The position numbers were made by a program, and so were the translations under genes. DNA of 51,607 bases, from the NCBI GenBank assembly GCA_019639075.1, contig JAHBSO010000016.1, positions 1 through 51,607 on the forward strand, read 5' to 3'. Shown piece after piece: positions 24,250 to 31,646 of this stretch. Source of the stretch: Actinomycetota bacterium (GTDB lineage: Bacteria > Actinomycetota > Acidimicrobiia > Acidimicrobiales > Iamiaceae). Each line of letters starts with the position of its first letter. Within the stretch, counting starts at the first letter, position 1. The notes beneath the pieces were generated by a model. That model was not told the DNA's origin. It searched no databases and was given only the letters and a program-made list of their open reading frames with translations.

Positions 24250-25164
24250 GTGCCGTTGCGCCTCAGCGTCGTCGTCGTCACCTACGCGATGGCCCGGGAG
24301 CTGCCACGGACGCTGCGGACCCTCGACCCCCGCCACCAGCGGGGGATCGCCGCCGACGACTACGAGGTCGTCGTGGTCGACAACGGGTCCCCCGAACCGG
24401 TGGACCAGGCGCTCCTGGACGGGTTCGACGGCACGATCCGGCTCCTGCGCGTCGACGACGCGCCACCGTCGCCCGCCCACGCCGCGAACCTCGGCATCGA
24501 GGCGGCCGAGGCGCCGCTCGTCGGCCTGATCGTCGACGGCGCCCGGATGTCGAGCCCCGGGCTGCTCGCCGGTGCCGTCGAGGCGGCGACCCTGCACCAC
24601 CGCCCGGTGGTCACCGCCACGGCGTACCACCTGGGCTCGGTGCCCCACATGCGGGCGATCGAGGTCGGCCACGACCAGGCGGCCGAGGACGCGCTCCTCG
24701 GGTCGATCGACTGGGAGCTCGACGGCTACGAGCTGTTCTCGATCTCGACGTTCGCCGGGTCCTCGTGGCGGGGGATCCTCGGTCCGATGGGGGAGAGCAG
24801 CTCGCTCTTCCTCCCCGCCGCGCTGTGGCGCGAGCTCGGGGGCCTCGACGAGCGTTTCGACCTCCCGGGCGGGGGCTTCGTCAACCACGACCTCTATCGC
24901 CGGGCCTGCACGGCGCCCGACACCCGTCTCCTCCAGCTCATCGGGGAGGGCACGTTCCACCAGTTCCACGGCGGAGCGGCGACCTCGCGCCGGTTCGGCC
25001 ACGACGAGATGCAGGCCGGCTACCGCGCCCTCCGCGGCGACCGCTACCGACCGCCGGAGGTGGCCCCGACCTTCCTGGGTGCGGTGCACCCGGCGGTGCT
25101 GGGACACCTGGAGGCCTCGGTGCGGCTGGCCCGGGCCGGCTTCCGTCGCCCCGACGCGAGCTGA
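24250..25164 (+). CDS. Stand-alone GT2 homologous to the modular-protein glycosyltransferase domain
   Basis: 304 residues from GTG 24250. It aligns over its full length with the GT2 domain of the three complete modular proteins: LSVVVVTYAMARELPRTLR, VVVVDNGS, PSPAHAANLGI, LIVDGARMSSPG where a DxD is usual, GGGFVNHDL, and GEGTFHQFHGGAAT near the end. The flanking methyltransferase-like domains are absent, so the GT2 unit can fold alone. No membrane segment. Coupled to the PhyH gene upstream. Likely transfers a sugar to the same class of glycan, donor unknown. The shared unusual signature makes it the best candidate for testing the activity of the family. Confidence 0.85.
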   Translation: MPLRLSVVVVTYAMARELPRTLRTLDPRHQRGIAADDYEVVVVDNGSPEPVDQALLDGFDGTIRLLRVDDAPPSPAHAANLGIEAAEAPLVGLIVDGARMSSPGLLAGAVEAATLHHRPVVTATAYHLGSVPHMRAIEVGHDQAAEDALLGSIDWELDGYELFSISTFAGSSWRGILGPMGESSSLFLPAALWRELGGLDERFDLPGGGFVNHDLYRRACTAPDTRLLQLIGEGTFHQFHGGAATSRRFGHDEMQAGYRALRGDRYRPPEVAPTFLGAVHPAVLGHLEASVRLARAGFRRPDAS

Positions 25165-25190
25165 CCGGAACCGCGACCCCGGCGGTCAGC
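25160..25190. terminator. Hairpin between convergent genes
   Basis: GCTGACCG (25160-25167) pairs perfectly with CGGTCAGC (25183-25190) around a 15-base loop. The two arms contain the stop codons of the convergent genes. There is no T-tract, so this is only a candidate bidirectional terminator. Confidence 0.4.
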
Positions 25191-26844
25191 CCTCGGTGCA
25201 GATCGAGGCGTTGCCCCGCGGGACGAGCAGGAGGTCGAGGTCGGGGAGCTGCACCTCGAACACGTTCCTGTTGAAGGGGTTCGTGCTGAACCGGACGGCT
25301 GGTCCGGCCGCCTCGTCGCCCGTTCTGGTGGACACGTCGACGTCCCCGTCGATCCTGAGCAGGTCGCCCTCGGTGACGGAGAGGGAGGTGGGGCCGGAAA
25401 GGCGGCGGCAGTCGGTCGGCAGCGGCGGGACGGACCCGTCGGTCACCAGAGCGACCCCGAGGCGGACCTTGAACTCCTCGATGGTCTTGGGGCCGATCGC
25501 GTTGGGCGGTTCGGGGAGGTCGCCGTTGCGGGCGGCGCCCCGGAGGAACGCCATCGTGACGTCGCCCATGTACGGGTCCGGGATGGGTTGCACCCAGCCG
25601 GGGATCTCGTCGGCGAACGGCACCCGGGGAGCGATGGTGAGGATCCGTTCACGCTCGCGCATGTAGGGCTCACCGAAGAAGGTCGGGGTGAACGCCCGGG
25701 TGTTGCACGGGATCGGTACCAGGAACACGACGAGCAGCACGGGCAGCGTCCGGGGCCAGCGCCGGGCGATCTGGTCGGCCGACACGGCGATGAGCGGCAG
25801 GAGCGACGCCCCGATGATGTGCATGTAGCGCGACGACTGGGCGAGGTCGGTCCCGTGCGACGCCCGGCCCAGCGCGGTCATGACCGTGAACGTGAGTCCG
25901 CCGGCGACGAGGCCGACGGGGAGCCCCGCGGTGCGCAGCGCGTCGCGGGGCGAGGGAGCCCGGCGCACGGCGAGCACGATGCCCAGCACCGTGATCCCGG
26001 CGATCAGCACCGCGAGGACGTCGAAGTACCCGATCGCCTCGAACACGCCGATGTAGGACTCCCGCACCCAGGCGAGCACCTGGCCGATCGTCGGTCTCGT
26101 CGACCCGGGGGTCGAACCGGCGTCGTACACGACCGCCCACACGCCGACGAGGACGGCGAGCGGCACGGTCTGGAGCGCCGCGGCCCGCCACCCCCGGCGG
26201 AGCAGCACGGCGACGCCCACCGCCACGGCCATGGCGATCCCGACGCCCGACGACGCGGCCGCCAGCAGGCCGAGCCCGAGCGCGGCGAGGTCGCGCCGGC
26301 CGATCGGTCCGTCGTGGTCGGCGAGCAGCAGCTGACCGAGGCCGTAGACGAGCGAGCCGGTGAAGCCGACCTGGAAGGCCCACACGATGTTCTGGGCGCC
26401 CGGTCCGAAGAGGACGAACACGGCGGCGACGACGGTGGCGATCCACGGACCGGCCCCGGCCCGCCGCATCACCATGCGCAGGAGGAACGCCGCCGTGAGG
26501 TGCAGTGCGACGACGCACATCTGGTACGGCAGGTACGAGCGCATGCCGAACAGCTGCCACAGGACGAGGTAGACGAACCTCGGCACCACCGACATGTGGG
26601 CGCCGCCGTGGGGTTCGAGGAACGGCGGCCAGCGGCCCGTCCGTTCGGTCAGGAACATGAGGTCGTCGCGGAAGAACCAGTGGTAGGCGCCGAAGTGGAA
26701 GAGGATCAGCGGCGCGGCGACGACCAGGTACGCCACGAAGGTCCACGCCGCCACCTGCTCGGACGTGAACCGCCCGAGTCGGCGGGGGACCGCGATGACG
26801 CCGGCCGCCCCCGACGCTTCCGTCGCCCCCGCCGTGTCGCTCAC
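25186..26844 (-). CDS. GT-C-like membrane protein, homolog of 16165-17775
   Basis: 552 residues from GTG 26844, overlapping the stop of the modular protein gene (GTGA). About ten membrane helices between 30 and 410 (WTFVAYLVVAAPLILFHFG; GLTFTVMTALG; LPVLLVVFLVPIPC). WFFRDDLMFL near 57-66 holds the acidic pair expected in the first outer loop of GT-C enzymes, followed by RSYLPYQMCVVALH; the other GT-C-like protein here has WFFADEW and YLPYRI. A soluble C-terminal part (about 420-552) probably lies outside. Inferred to transfer a lipid-linked sugar to the exported glycan; as the third gene downstream of a GT4 and a modular protein it probably belongs to the same side-chain pathway. Confidence 0.72.
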   Translation of the reverse strand: MSDTAGATEASGAAGVIAVPRRLGRFTSEQVAAWTFVAYLVVAAPLILFHFGAYHWFFRDDLMFLTERTGRWPPFLEPHGGAHMSVVPRFVYLVLWQLFGMRSYLPYQMCVVALHLTAAFLLRMVMRRAGAGPWIATVVAAVFVLFGPGAQNIVWAFQVGFTGSLVYGLGQLLLADHDGPIGRRDLAALGLGLLAAASSGVGIAMAVAVGVAVLLRRGWRAAALQTVPLAVLVGVWAVVYDAGSTPGSTRPTIGQVLAWVRESYIGVFEAIGYFDVLAVLIAGITVLGIVLAVRRAPSPRDALRTAGLPVGLVAGGLTFTVMTALGRASHGTDLAQSSRYMHIIGASLLPLIAVSADQIARRWPRTLPVLLVVFLVPIPCNTRAFTPTFFGEPYMRERERILTIAPRVPFADEIPGWVQPIPDPYMGDVTMAFLRGAARNGDLPEPPNAIGPKTIEEFKVRLGVALVTDGSVPPLPTDCRRLSGPTSLSVTEGDLLRIDGDVDVSTRTGDEAAGPAVRFSTNPFNRNVFEVQLPDLDLLLVPRGNASICTEG

Positions 26845-29800
26845 GTGGCGGTCCGCCGCAGGTAGCCACCCGGGTTGAAGGAGAGCGAGTACTTCTCCAT
26901 CGACGGGTCGGCCACGAAGTCGCCGTGGCGGGTGAGGATCTGCTTCACCGCCTCCGCGGGCCCGGGGCCGAACCCGGTCCACACGGGGTTCCCGTTGACG
27001 ACCGTGTCCGCGACGACGACGAACGAACCGGCCGGCACGAGCGGCGCGTAGCGCTCGAACTCGGCGACGGTTCGCTTCACGTCGGCGAGGGACCCGAGGA
27101 TCACGAGGGCGCGGCCGTCGCCGACGATCTCGCGGACCCGTGCGGCGGTGGCCTCCTCGTGGGGTGGACCGGCCACGTGGTCGACGCGAGGGTGGTCGAG
27201 GGGCGCGTCGCCCTCGCCGACGGTGACGACCCGGCCGTGATCGACCAGATCGCAGATCGACGCGAGGAACGCGGCCCGACCGGGGGCCCCGGTGCCGGTG
27301 ACCACCACGTGGTCGGGGCGGACCCGGGCCACGAGCTCCTGGTAGGCGAGGAGGTCGGTGGGCGCGTCGTCGACGGGCTCGCCCAGCCACGTGGTGTTGG
27401 TCCACGGCATGGTCCCGTACACGGCGGCCGCGAAGTCGACGCGCAGCCCTTGGGGCATCGGGGTCGGGTCGTTCGGTCGTCCGTCGATCGCGCCGGGCGC
27501 CGCGGCCTCGGCGAAGATCTTCGAGGTCCGGCGGCGCCCCTTGGTGCGGCGGGCCGACGGGGAGGTGATGCGACCGACGTAGTGGATGGGCTTGTTCGGC
27601 CCCTTGAACGGCCGGCCGCGCATCGCCGCGTACTCCTGGCTGTACCCGAACACCCGGGAACGCCGTTCGGCCGGGTCGGGTTGGTTGGTCGTGGTGCCCC
27701 CGTGGAGCTGGTGGAACGAGCCCTCGCCGAGGATCGAGACCACCGTGACGTCAGGCGACGCGCCGAGCCGTTCGTAGAGCTCGAGGTTCGCGTAGCCGCC
27801 GCCGGCCACGGTGAACTGCTCCTCGAAGCCACCGACCTGGTCGATCTGCGAGCGCTCGACGAACATGCAGTTCGACTCCCACATGCCGTCGAGCCAGTCG
27901 CGGTCGCCGATGAAGTTCCCGATCTCGAACAGCCGGTAGCCCGACTGCGGCCAGTCGATCTTGGTGAACAGCCGGTCCTCGTAGGCCTGGTCGAACCCGA
28001 CGTCCATCGCGTCGCCCTGCTGGCCGGGACCCGTGTACCACTGCTGGGTGGCGACGATCGCCGGCGAGTACGTGTCGATCCCGGCCAGGCCGAACCGCAG
28101 CACCCCCGGGGTGAGGACGTGGGCGCCGTCGATCATGAGGGCGTAGGTGCGGCCGCTGCCCGCCGCGATGCCGACGTTGAGCGCGTGCACCGGCGACGGC
28201 TGCGCGTCGTCGCCCATGTCGATGAGGCGGAACTCCGGTCCGAACGACTCGACGAACGCCTGGTCGAGCCGCTGGTCCGGCGACGAGCCGTTGTCGACGA
28301 CGATGACCTCGTAGGTGCGGTCCTCGATGCCCTCCTGGTACGCGCGGCTCAACGAGTGCAGGGTGCGGGCCGCTTCGCGCTTCATGTCGTAGAACACGAC
28401 GACCACCGACAGGTCGAGCTCCTGGTCGGTCTCGACCTTCGCCGGGATGCGGGCCTGCTCGGACCGGGGTTCGGGGAGCTTGCGCACCGGCGCCGCGTCG
28501 TTGGGGACCCGCCAGGTGTGGGTGTGGGTGTCGACCTGGGTGACCGGGGCGTCGATGCCCCGCTCGGCCCGGAACGCCTGGACCGCCGCGTGGGTGGCCG
28601 ATCCCTCCGCCGCAGAGACGATGACCATCGCACCGGGCGACAGGAGGTCGTACAGGGCGCGCAGTGCGTCGCCGGCCTCGTCGCCCAGGTCGGGACCGAT
28701 GCGGAGGAGCGCGATCTGCTCCATGCGGGGGTCCGGGAGCGAGTCGGCGAGGGGACCGCGCAGGAAGCGGACCCGACCGTCGAGGAGCCCGAAGCGGTCG
28801 AAGCCGTCGCGGACGAGGTTGAGATCGGCCCGGAAGCCGGCCACGCCGTCCGGGGGCTGGTTGGGCACCGTTCGCGGTTCGTCCGAGGCCCGGAACCGGT
28901 CGGCCACGTAGACCCGACGCCAGGGGATCTCCCGTCCGTCCATCCACGCCCGCATGAAGATGGCACCGCCACCGTGGCCGGTGCCGCACTCGACGAAGTC
29001 GCCCTCGACCTCCGCCTCGTAGACGAGGTCGAGGCTGGTGTGGAGGTGGTCGAGCGCGTGGCGCCCCATGTCGGTGTAGGGGACGAACGATCGGCCGCGG
29101 TCGCCCGGACCGGCCGGCCCGAGCCGTTCCCGTTGGAGGCGCGACCACGACTCGAGATCCTGCCGGACGGGATCGCGCAGGACCCGCGTCTCGGGCGCCC
29201 GTCCCTCGGCGGCGCGCGCCTCGAGGTGTGCGATGCGGACCTCGTTCTCGAGGTAGTGCTCGTTGCCCAGGGCGGACTTCACCGTGTCGAGGTAGCGGGC
29301 CGTGGCCCGGTCGAACTTCTCGTCGCGCTGGAAGTACACGTTGTGCTGGAACATCATCGCCTGGAGGCGGACGTTCTCGGACAGGTGGAGGAGCTGGTTC
29401 TTGCCCTCCCTGCTCTGGAGCCGGTCCAGTTCGGCCTTGAGCTCCGGTTGGGCCCGGAGCCGCTCGCGCTCGACGACGATCGCCAACCCGAAGTAGATGG
29501 GCAGGACGACCACGCGGAGGTCCTTCGGGTACTCGGCCACGAAGTCGTCGAGACCGGTGCGGACGCCGTTCCGGGGGCCGCCCTCGACCTCGGCGTTGCA
29601 CATGTTCGGGTTGAGGCCGCCGACGGGGAGGAGCCCCTTGTTGCCCGGCCGCATGCCGAGCTTCCTCCACGGCTGGCGGTACTCCTCGGGGATGTCGTCG
29701 GGGTTGTAGTAGAGGTCCCGGCGTCCGTACGGCCAGGTGACGTCGTGCAGGATCATCACCGGCAGCGGCGCGCCGTGCTTCTCGGACACCTCGGCCAGCA

Positions 29801-30110
29801 GGCGGAGCTCGTTGTAGACGGTGTACCAGTTGTGGTCGCCGTCGATCAGGGCCGCGTCCATCGGCGGCAGGTTCCCGAGGACGTTCAGGCTGAGGTCGCG
29901 GTGGAAGATGTACTGGCCCGGGAACATCTTCTCGTGCTCGGTCGGGTCGAAGTCCGGCACCGGGTCGATGACGTGGAGCTCGGTCTGGGGACCCAGGTGC
30001 TCGATGATCTGCCGGGTGTTCTCGCCCCGCAGGGCGCCGATCTCGACGAGGCGGCGGGTCCCGGCGGCGGCGAGCACGGGTGCGATGGCAGAGTTCCAGA
30101 ACGGAAACAT
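26841..30110 (-). CDS. Four-domain protein: SAM methyltransferase, TylF-like, GT2, CmcI-like (second full copy)
   Basis: 1089 residues from ATG 30110, the same length as the 6800-10069 protein. Domain 1 (about 1-290): VEIGALRGENT, VIDPVPDFD, ALIDGDHNWYTVYNEL and LHDVTWPYG, an intact-looking methyltransferase. Domain 2 (about 335-545): TylF-like with VECGTGHGGGA kept, but RIGPDLG and VIVSAAE at the metal sites. Domain 3 from about 565: LDLSVVVVFYDMKR, VVDNGS, MIDGAHVLTPG, GGGYAN, GEGSFHQLHGG. Domain 4 (about 905-1089): CmcI-like, with ILGSLAD and VVADT at the metal sites and FNPGGYLRR at the end. The frame extends upstream, but ATG 30110 aligns with the paralog start. Operon: GT4 (30130-31446), this gene, then the GT-C-like gene. 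Confidence 0.87.
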   Translation of the reverse strand: MFPFWNSAIAPVLAAAGTRRLVEIGALRGENTRQIIEHLGPQTELHVIDPVPDFDPTEHEKMFPGQYIFHRDLSLNVLGNLPPMDAALIDGDHNWYTVYNELRLLAEVSEKHGAPLPVMILHDVTWPYGRRDLYYNPDDIPEEYRQPWRKLGMRPGNKGLLPVGGLNPNMCNAEVEGGPRNGVRTGLDDFVAEYPKDLRVVVLPIYFGLAIVVERERLRAQPELKAELDRLQSREGKNQLLHLSENVRLQAMMFQHNVYFQRDEKFDRATARYLDTVKSALGNEHYLENEVRIAHLEARAAEGRAPETRVLRDPVRQDLESWSRLQRERLGPAGPGDRGRSFVPYTDMGRHALDHLHTSLDLVYEAEVEGDFVECGTGHGGGAIFMRAWMDGREIPWRRVYVADRFRASDEPRTVPNQPPDGVAGFRADLNLVRDGFDRFGLLDGRVRFLRGPLADSLPDPRMEQIALLRIGPDLGDEAGDALRALYDLLSPGAMVIVSAAEGSATHAAVQAFRAERGIDAPVTQVDTHTHTWRVPNDAAPVRKLPEPRSEQARIPAKVETDQELDLSVVVVFYDMKREAARTLHSLSRAYQEGIEDRTYEVIVVDNGSSPDQRLDQAFVESFGPEFRLIDMGDDAQPSPVHALNVGIAAGSGRTYALMIDGAHVLTPGVLRFGLAGIDTYSPAIVATQQWYTGPGQQGDAMDVGFDQAYEDRLFTKIDWPQSGYRLFEIGNFIGDRDWLDGMWESNCMFVERSQIDQVGGFEEQFTVAGGGYANLELYERLGASPDVTVVSILGEGSFHQLHGGTTTNQPDPAERRSRVFGYSQEYAAMRGRPFKGPNKPIHYVGRITSPSARRTKGRRRTSKIFAEAAAPGAIDGRPNDPTPMPQGLRVDFAAAVYGTMPWTNTTWLGEPVDDAPTDLLAYQELVARVRPDHVVVTGTGAPGRAAFLASICDLVDHGRVVTVGEGDAPLDHPRVDHVAGPPHEEATAARVREIVGDGRALVILGSLADVKRTVAEFERYAPLVPAGSFVVVADTVVNGNPVWTGFGPGPAEAVKQILTRHGDFVADPSMEKYSLSFNPGGYLRRTAT

Positions 30111-30129
30111 GGTGGAACAGGAGGTCCCT

Positions 30130-31446
30130 TCAGTCGCGCGACGGCGGAACGATAGTCGTGACGTCCGCATGGTGACCGTCGACACGACCGGCGTTGGCCT
30201 CGGCCGCCGTGACCCCCAGGACGTGGTCGATCCTCCGGACCTGCTCGACCCAGGTGAACGATCGCTGGGCGAGCCGTCCGGCGGCCGCGGCCATCTCGGT
30301 CCGGCGGGCGGGGTCGTCGCGCAGCGTCAACAGGGCCTCCCGGAGGGCTTCCCGGTCCGCAGCGGGGACGAGGAGCGCGTCCACGCCGTCCTCGACGCGG
30401 TTGCGGATCGACGCGACGTCGGGAGCGATCACCGCCAGCCCGGTGGCCAGGTACTCGCCGAGCTTGAGGGGTGAATAGTGGAAGGCGTCGGCCGAGCCCG
30501 ACACGACGACGGCGACGTCCATCGCCGACAGCACGTCGGGGAGCGTGCCCTGCGAGACCGTCCCCGTGAAGGTCGCGTCGACGCCGAGGGCCGCGCACCG
30601 GGCCTCGATCTCGGGCCGTTGGGGCCCGTCGCCGACGAGGAGCAGACGGATCCCCGACAGGTCGCGCACCGCGTCGACGAGGAGGTCGAGGTCGTGGAAC
30701 GGGCGGAAGCTGCCCATCCAGCCGACCACCATGCGGTCGTCGTCGGGGGCGATGCCGGCCCGTCGACGGCCCGTCTCGCGGTCACCGTCGGCGAAGCGGT
30801 CGACGTTGACCCCGGTCGGGGTGACCAGGATGCGTTCGTCCGGGGTGCCGAGTCGTCGGACCTGGTCGGCGACCGCTTCGGACCCGCACGCGACGACGGT
30901 CGCCCGGCGCAGCTGCGGCGATTCGCCGAACCGCTCCACCATCCCGCCCCAACCCGGCCGGCGGGTACCCCACCGGGTGGACTCCCAGACCTTCGTGGCC
31001 GGGACGAAGAGGACCGACGGCACGCCTAGCCGGTCGGCGAGGTCCAGCCCCGCGGTCTGGAACAGCTCGTGGCGCTGCCACACCCAGTCGACGACGTCGT
31101 CGTCCCAGGGGCCGTCGTCGATGTGGAAGTGCCGGGCGCGGAGCACCTGGCGGCCGTCCTTGAGGAGCGTCTTCAACGGGTCGGGGGTGACGGCCTTGAC
31201 GCGGTCGGTGAACGACGGTCGGGGCGCGGTGGTGGCGGGCCCGACGTTGCGCGGTCGGTGGCGGCGCTCGTCGGCGGCGGCGAGCCGGCGGGCCTCCGCC
31301 GGGTCGATGATGCCGTCGGGGGTGACGATCCAGGCACGTCCGTACCGCTTGGTCGCACCGGTGGCCCACCCGGCGGTGCTGATGAGCGACGCGACCGGTG
31401 CCCCCCGGCCCGATTCCATGACGGGGAGCACGAAGACCACGGGCAC
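30130..31446 (-). CDS. GT4-family glycosyltransferase
   Basis: 438 residues. GTG 31446 has TAGGTT seven bases upstream and no Shine-Dalgarno, a near-leaderless layout. GT-B fold: the N-terminal acceptor half includes VFVLPVMESGRGAP; the C-terminal donor half has VVGWMGSFRPFHDLDLLVDA, LLLVGDGPQRPEIEA, FTGTVSQGTLPDVLSAMDV and YSPLKLGEYLATGLAVIAPD, where the GT4 Glu-x7-Glu motif would fall. It resembles retaining GT4 enzymes using nucleotide-sugar donors at the cytoplasmic face. It starts an operon with the modular protein (19-base gap) and the GT-C-like gene. It is divergent from rmlA, so rhamnose is a reasonable but unproven donor. Confidence 0.82.
   Translation of the reverse strand: MPVVFVLPVMESGRGAPVASLISTAGWATGATKRYGRAWIVTPDGIIDPAEARRLAAADERRHRPRNVGPATTAPRPSFTDRVKAVTPDPLKTLLKDGRQVLRARHFHIDDGPWDDDVVDWVWQRHELFQTAGLDLADRLGVPSVLFVPATKVWESTRWGTRRPGWGGMVERFGESPQLRRATVVACGSEAVADQVRRLGTPDERILVTPTGVNVDRFADGDRETGRRRAGIAPDDDRMVVGWMGSFRPFHDLDLLVDAVRDLSGIRLLLVGDGPQRPEIEARCAALGVDATFTGTVSQGTLPDVLSAMDVAVVVSGSADAFHYSPLKLGEYLATGLAVIAPDVASIRNRVEDGVDALLVPAADREALREALLTLRDDPARRTEMAAAAGRLAQRSFTWVEQVRRIDHVLGVTAAEANAGRVDGHHADVTTIVPPSRD
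30149..30154 (-). promoter_or_regulatory. Possible internal -10 box before the modular protein gene
   Basis: TATCGT (read on the minus strand) lies about 39 bases before ATG 30110, inside the end of the upstream GT4 gene. The same hexamer sits at a similar distance before the 806 gene. No -35 box is evident. Confidence 0.3.
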
Positions 31447-31646
31447 GGCGGGGAACCTACTTCGGGAGGCGCCGGCGGCGCGCGCTCTCGCGCGACGGTC
31501 GCACGCGCGCCACCGATCCGACCTCCTCCGGCGGGCGCCGGGCCGGGGCGTCCCACGCGCCGGTAGCGGTTGGCCTAACGTGCCCGCCGGCGCGCGACGG
31601 TCGCTGCGCCCTACGACGAGGTCGAGCGACTGATGAGGTGGTCAAC
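31447..31646. promoter_or_regulatory. Divergent promoter region GT4 / rmlA, with repeated palindrome
   Basis: The largest gene-free gap in the window. A minus-strand TAGGTT (31459-31454) serves the GT4 gene. A plus-strand TAACGT (31576-31581) is a likely -10 for rmlA. The 14-mer CGCGCGACGGTCGC occurs at 31489-31502 and 31591-31604. Each copy holds the palindrome GCGACGGTCGC; the second covers the expected rmlA transcript start. This looks like an operator pair, but such GC-rich words also occur elsewhere in the window. Confidence 0.4.

Noticed and set aside
26925..30155. 1076-residue open frame on the plus strand opposite the second modular protein
   Set aside because: Same antisense artefact, with the same repetitive composition.
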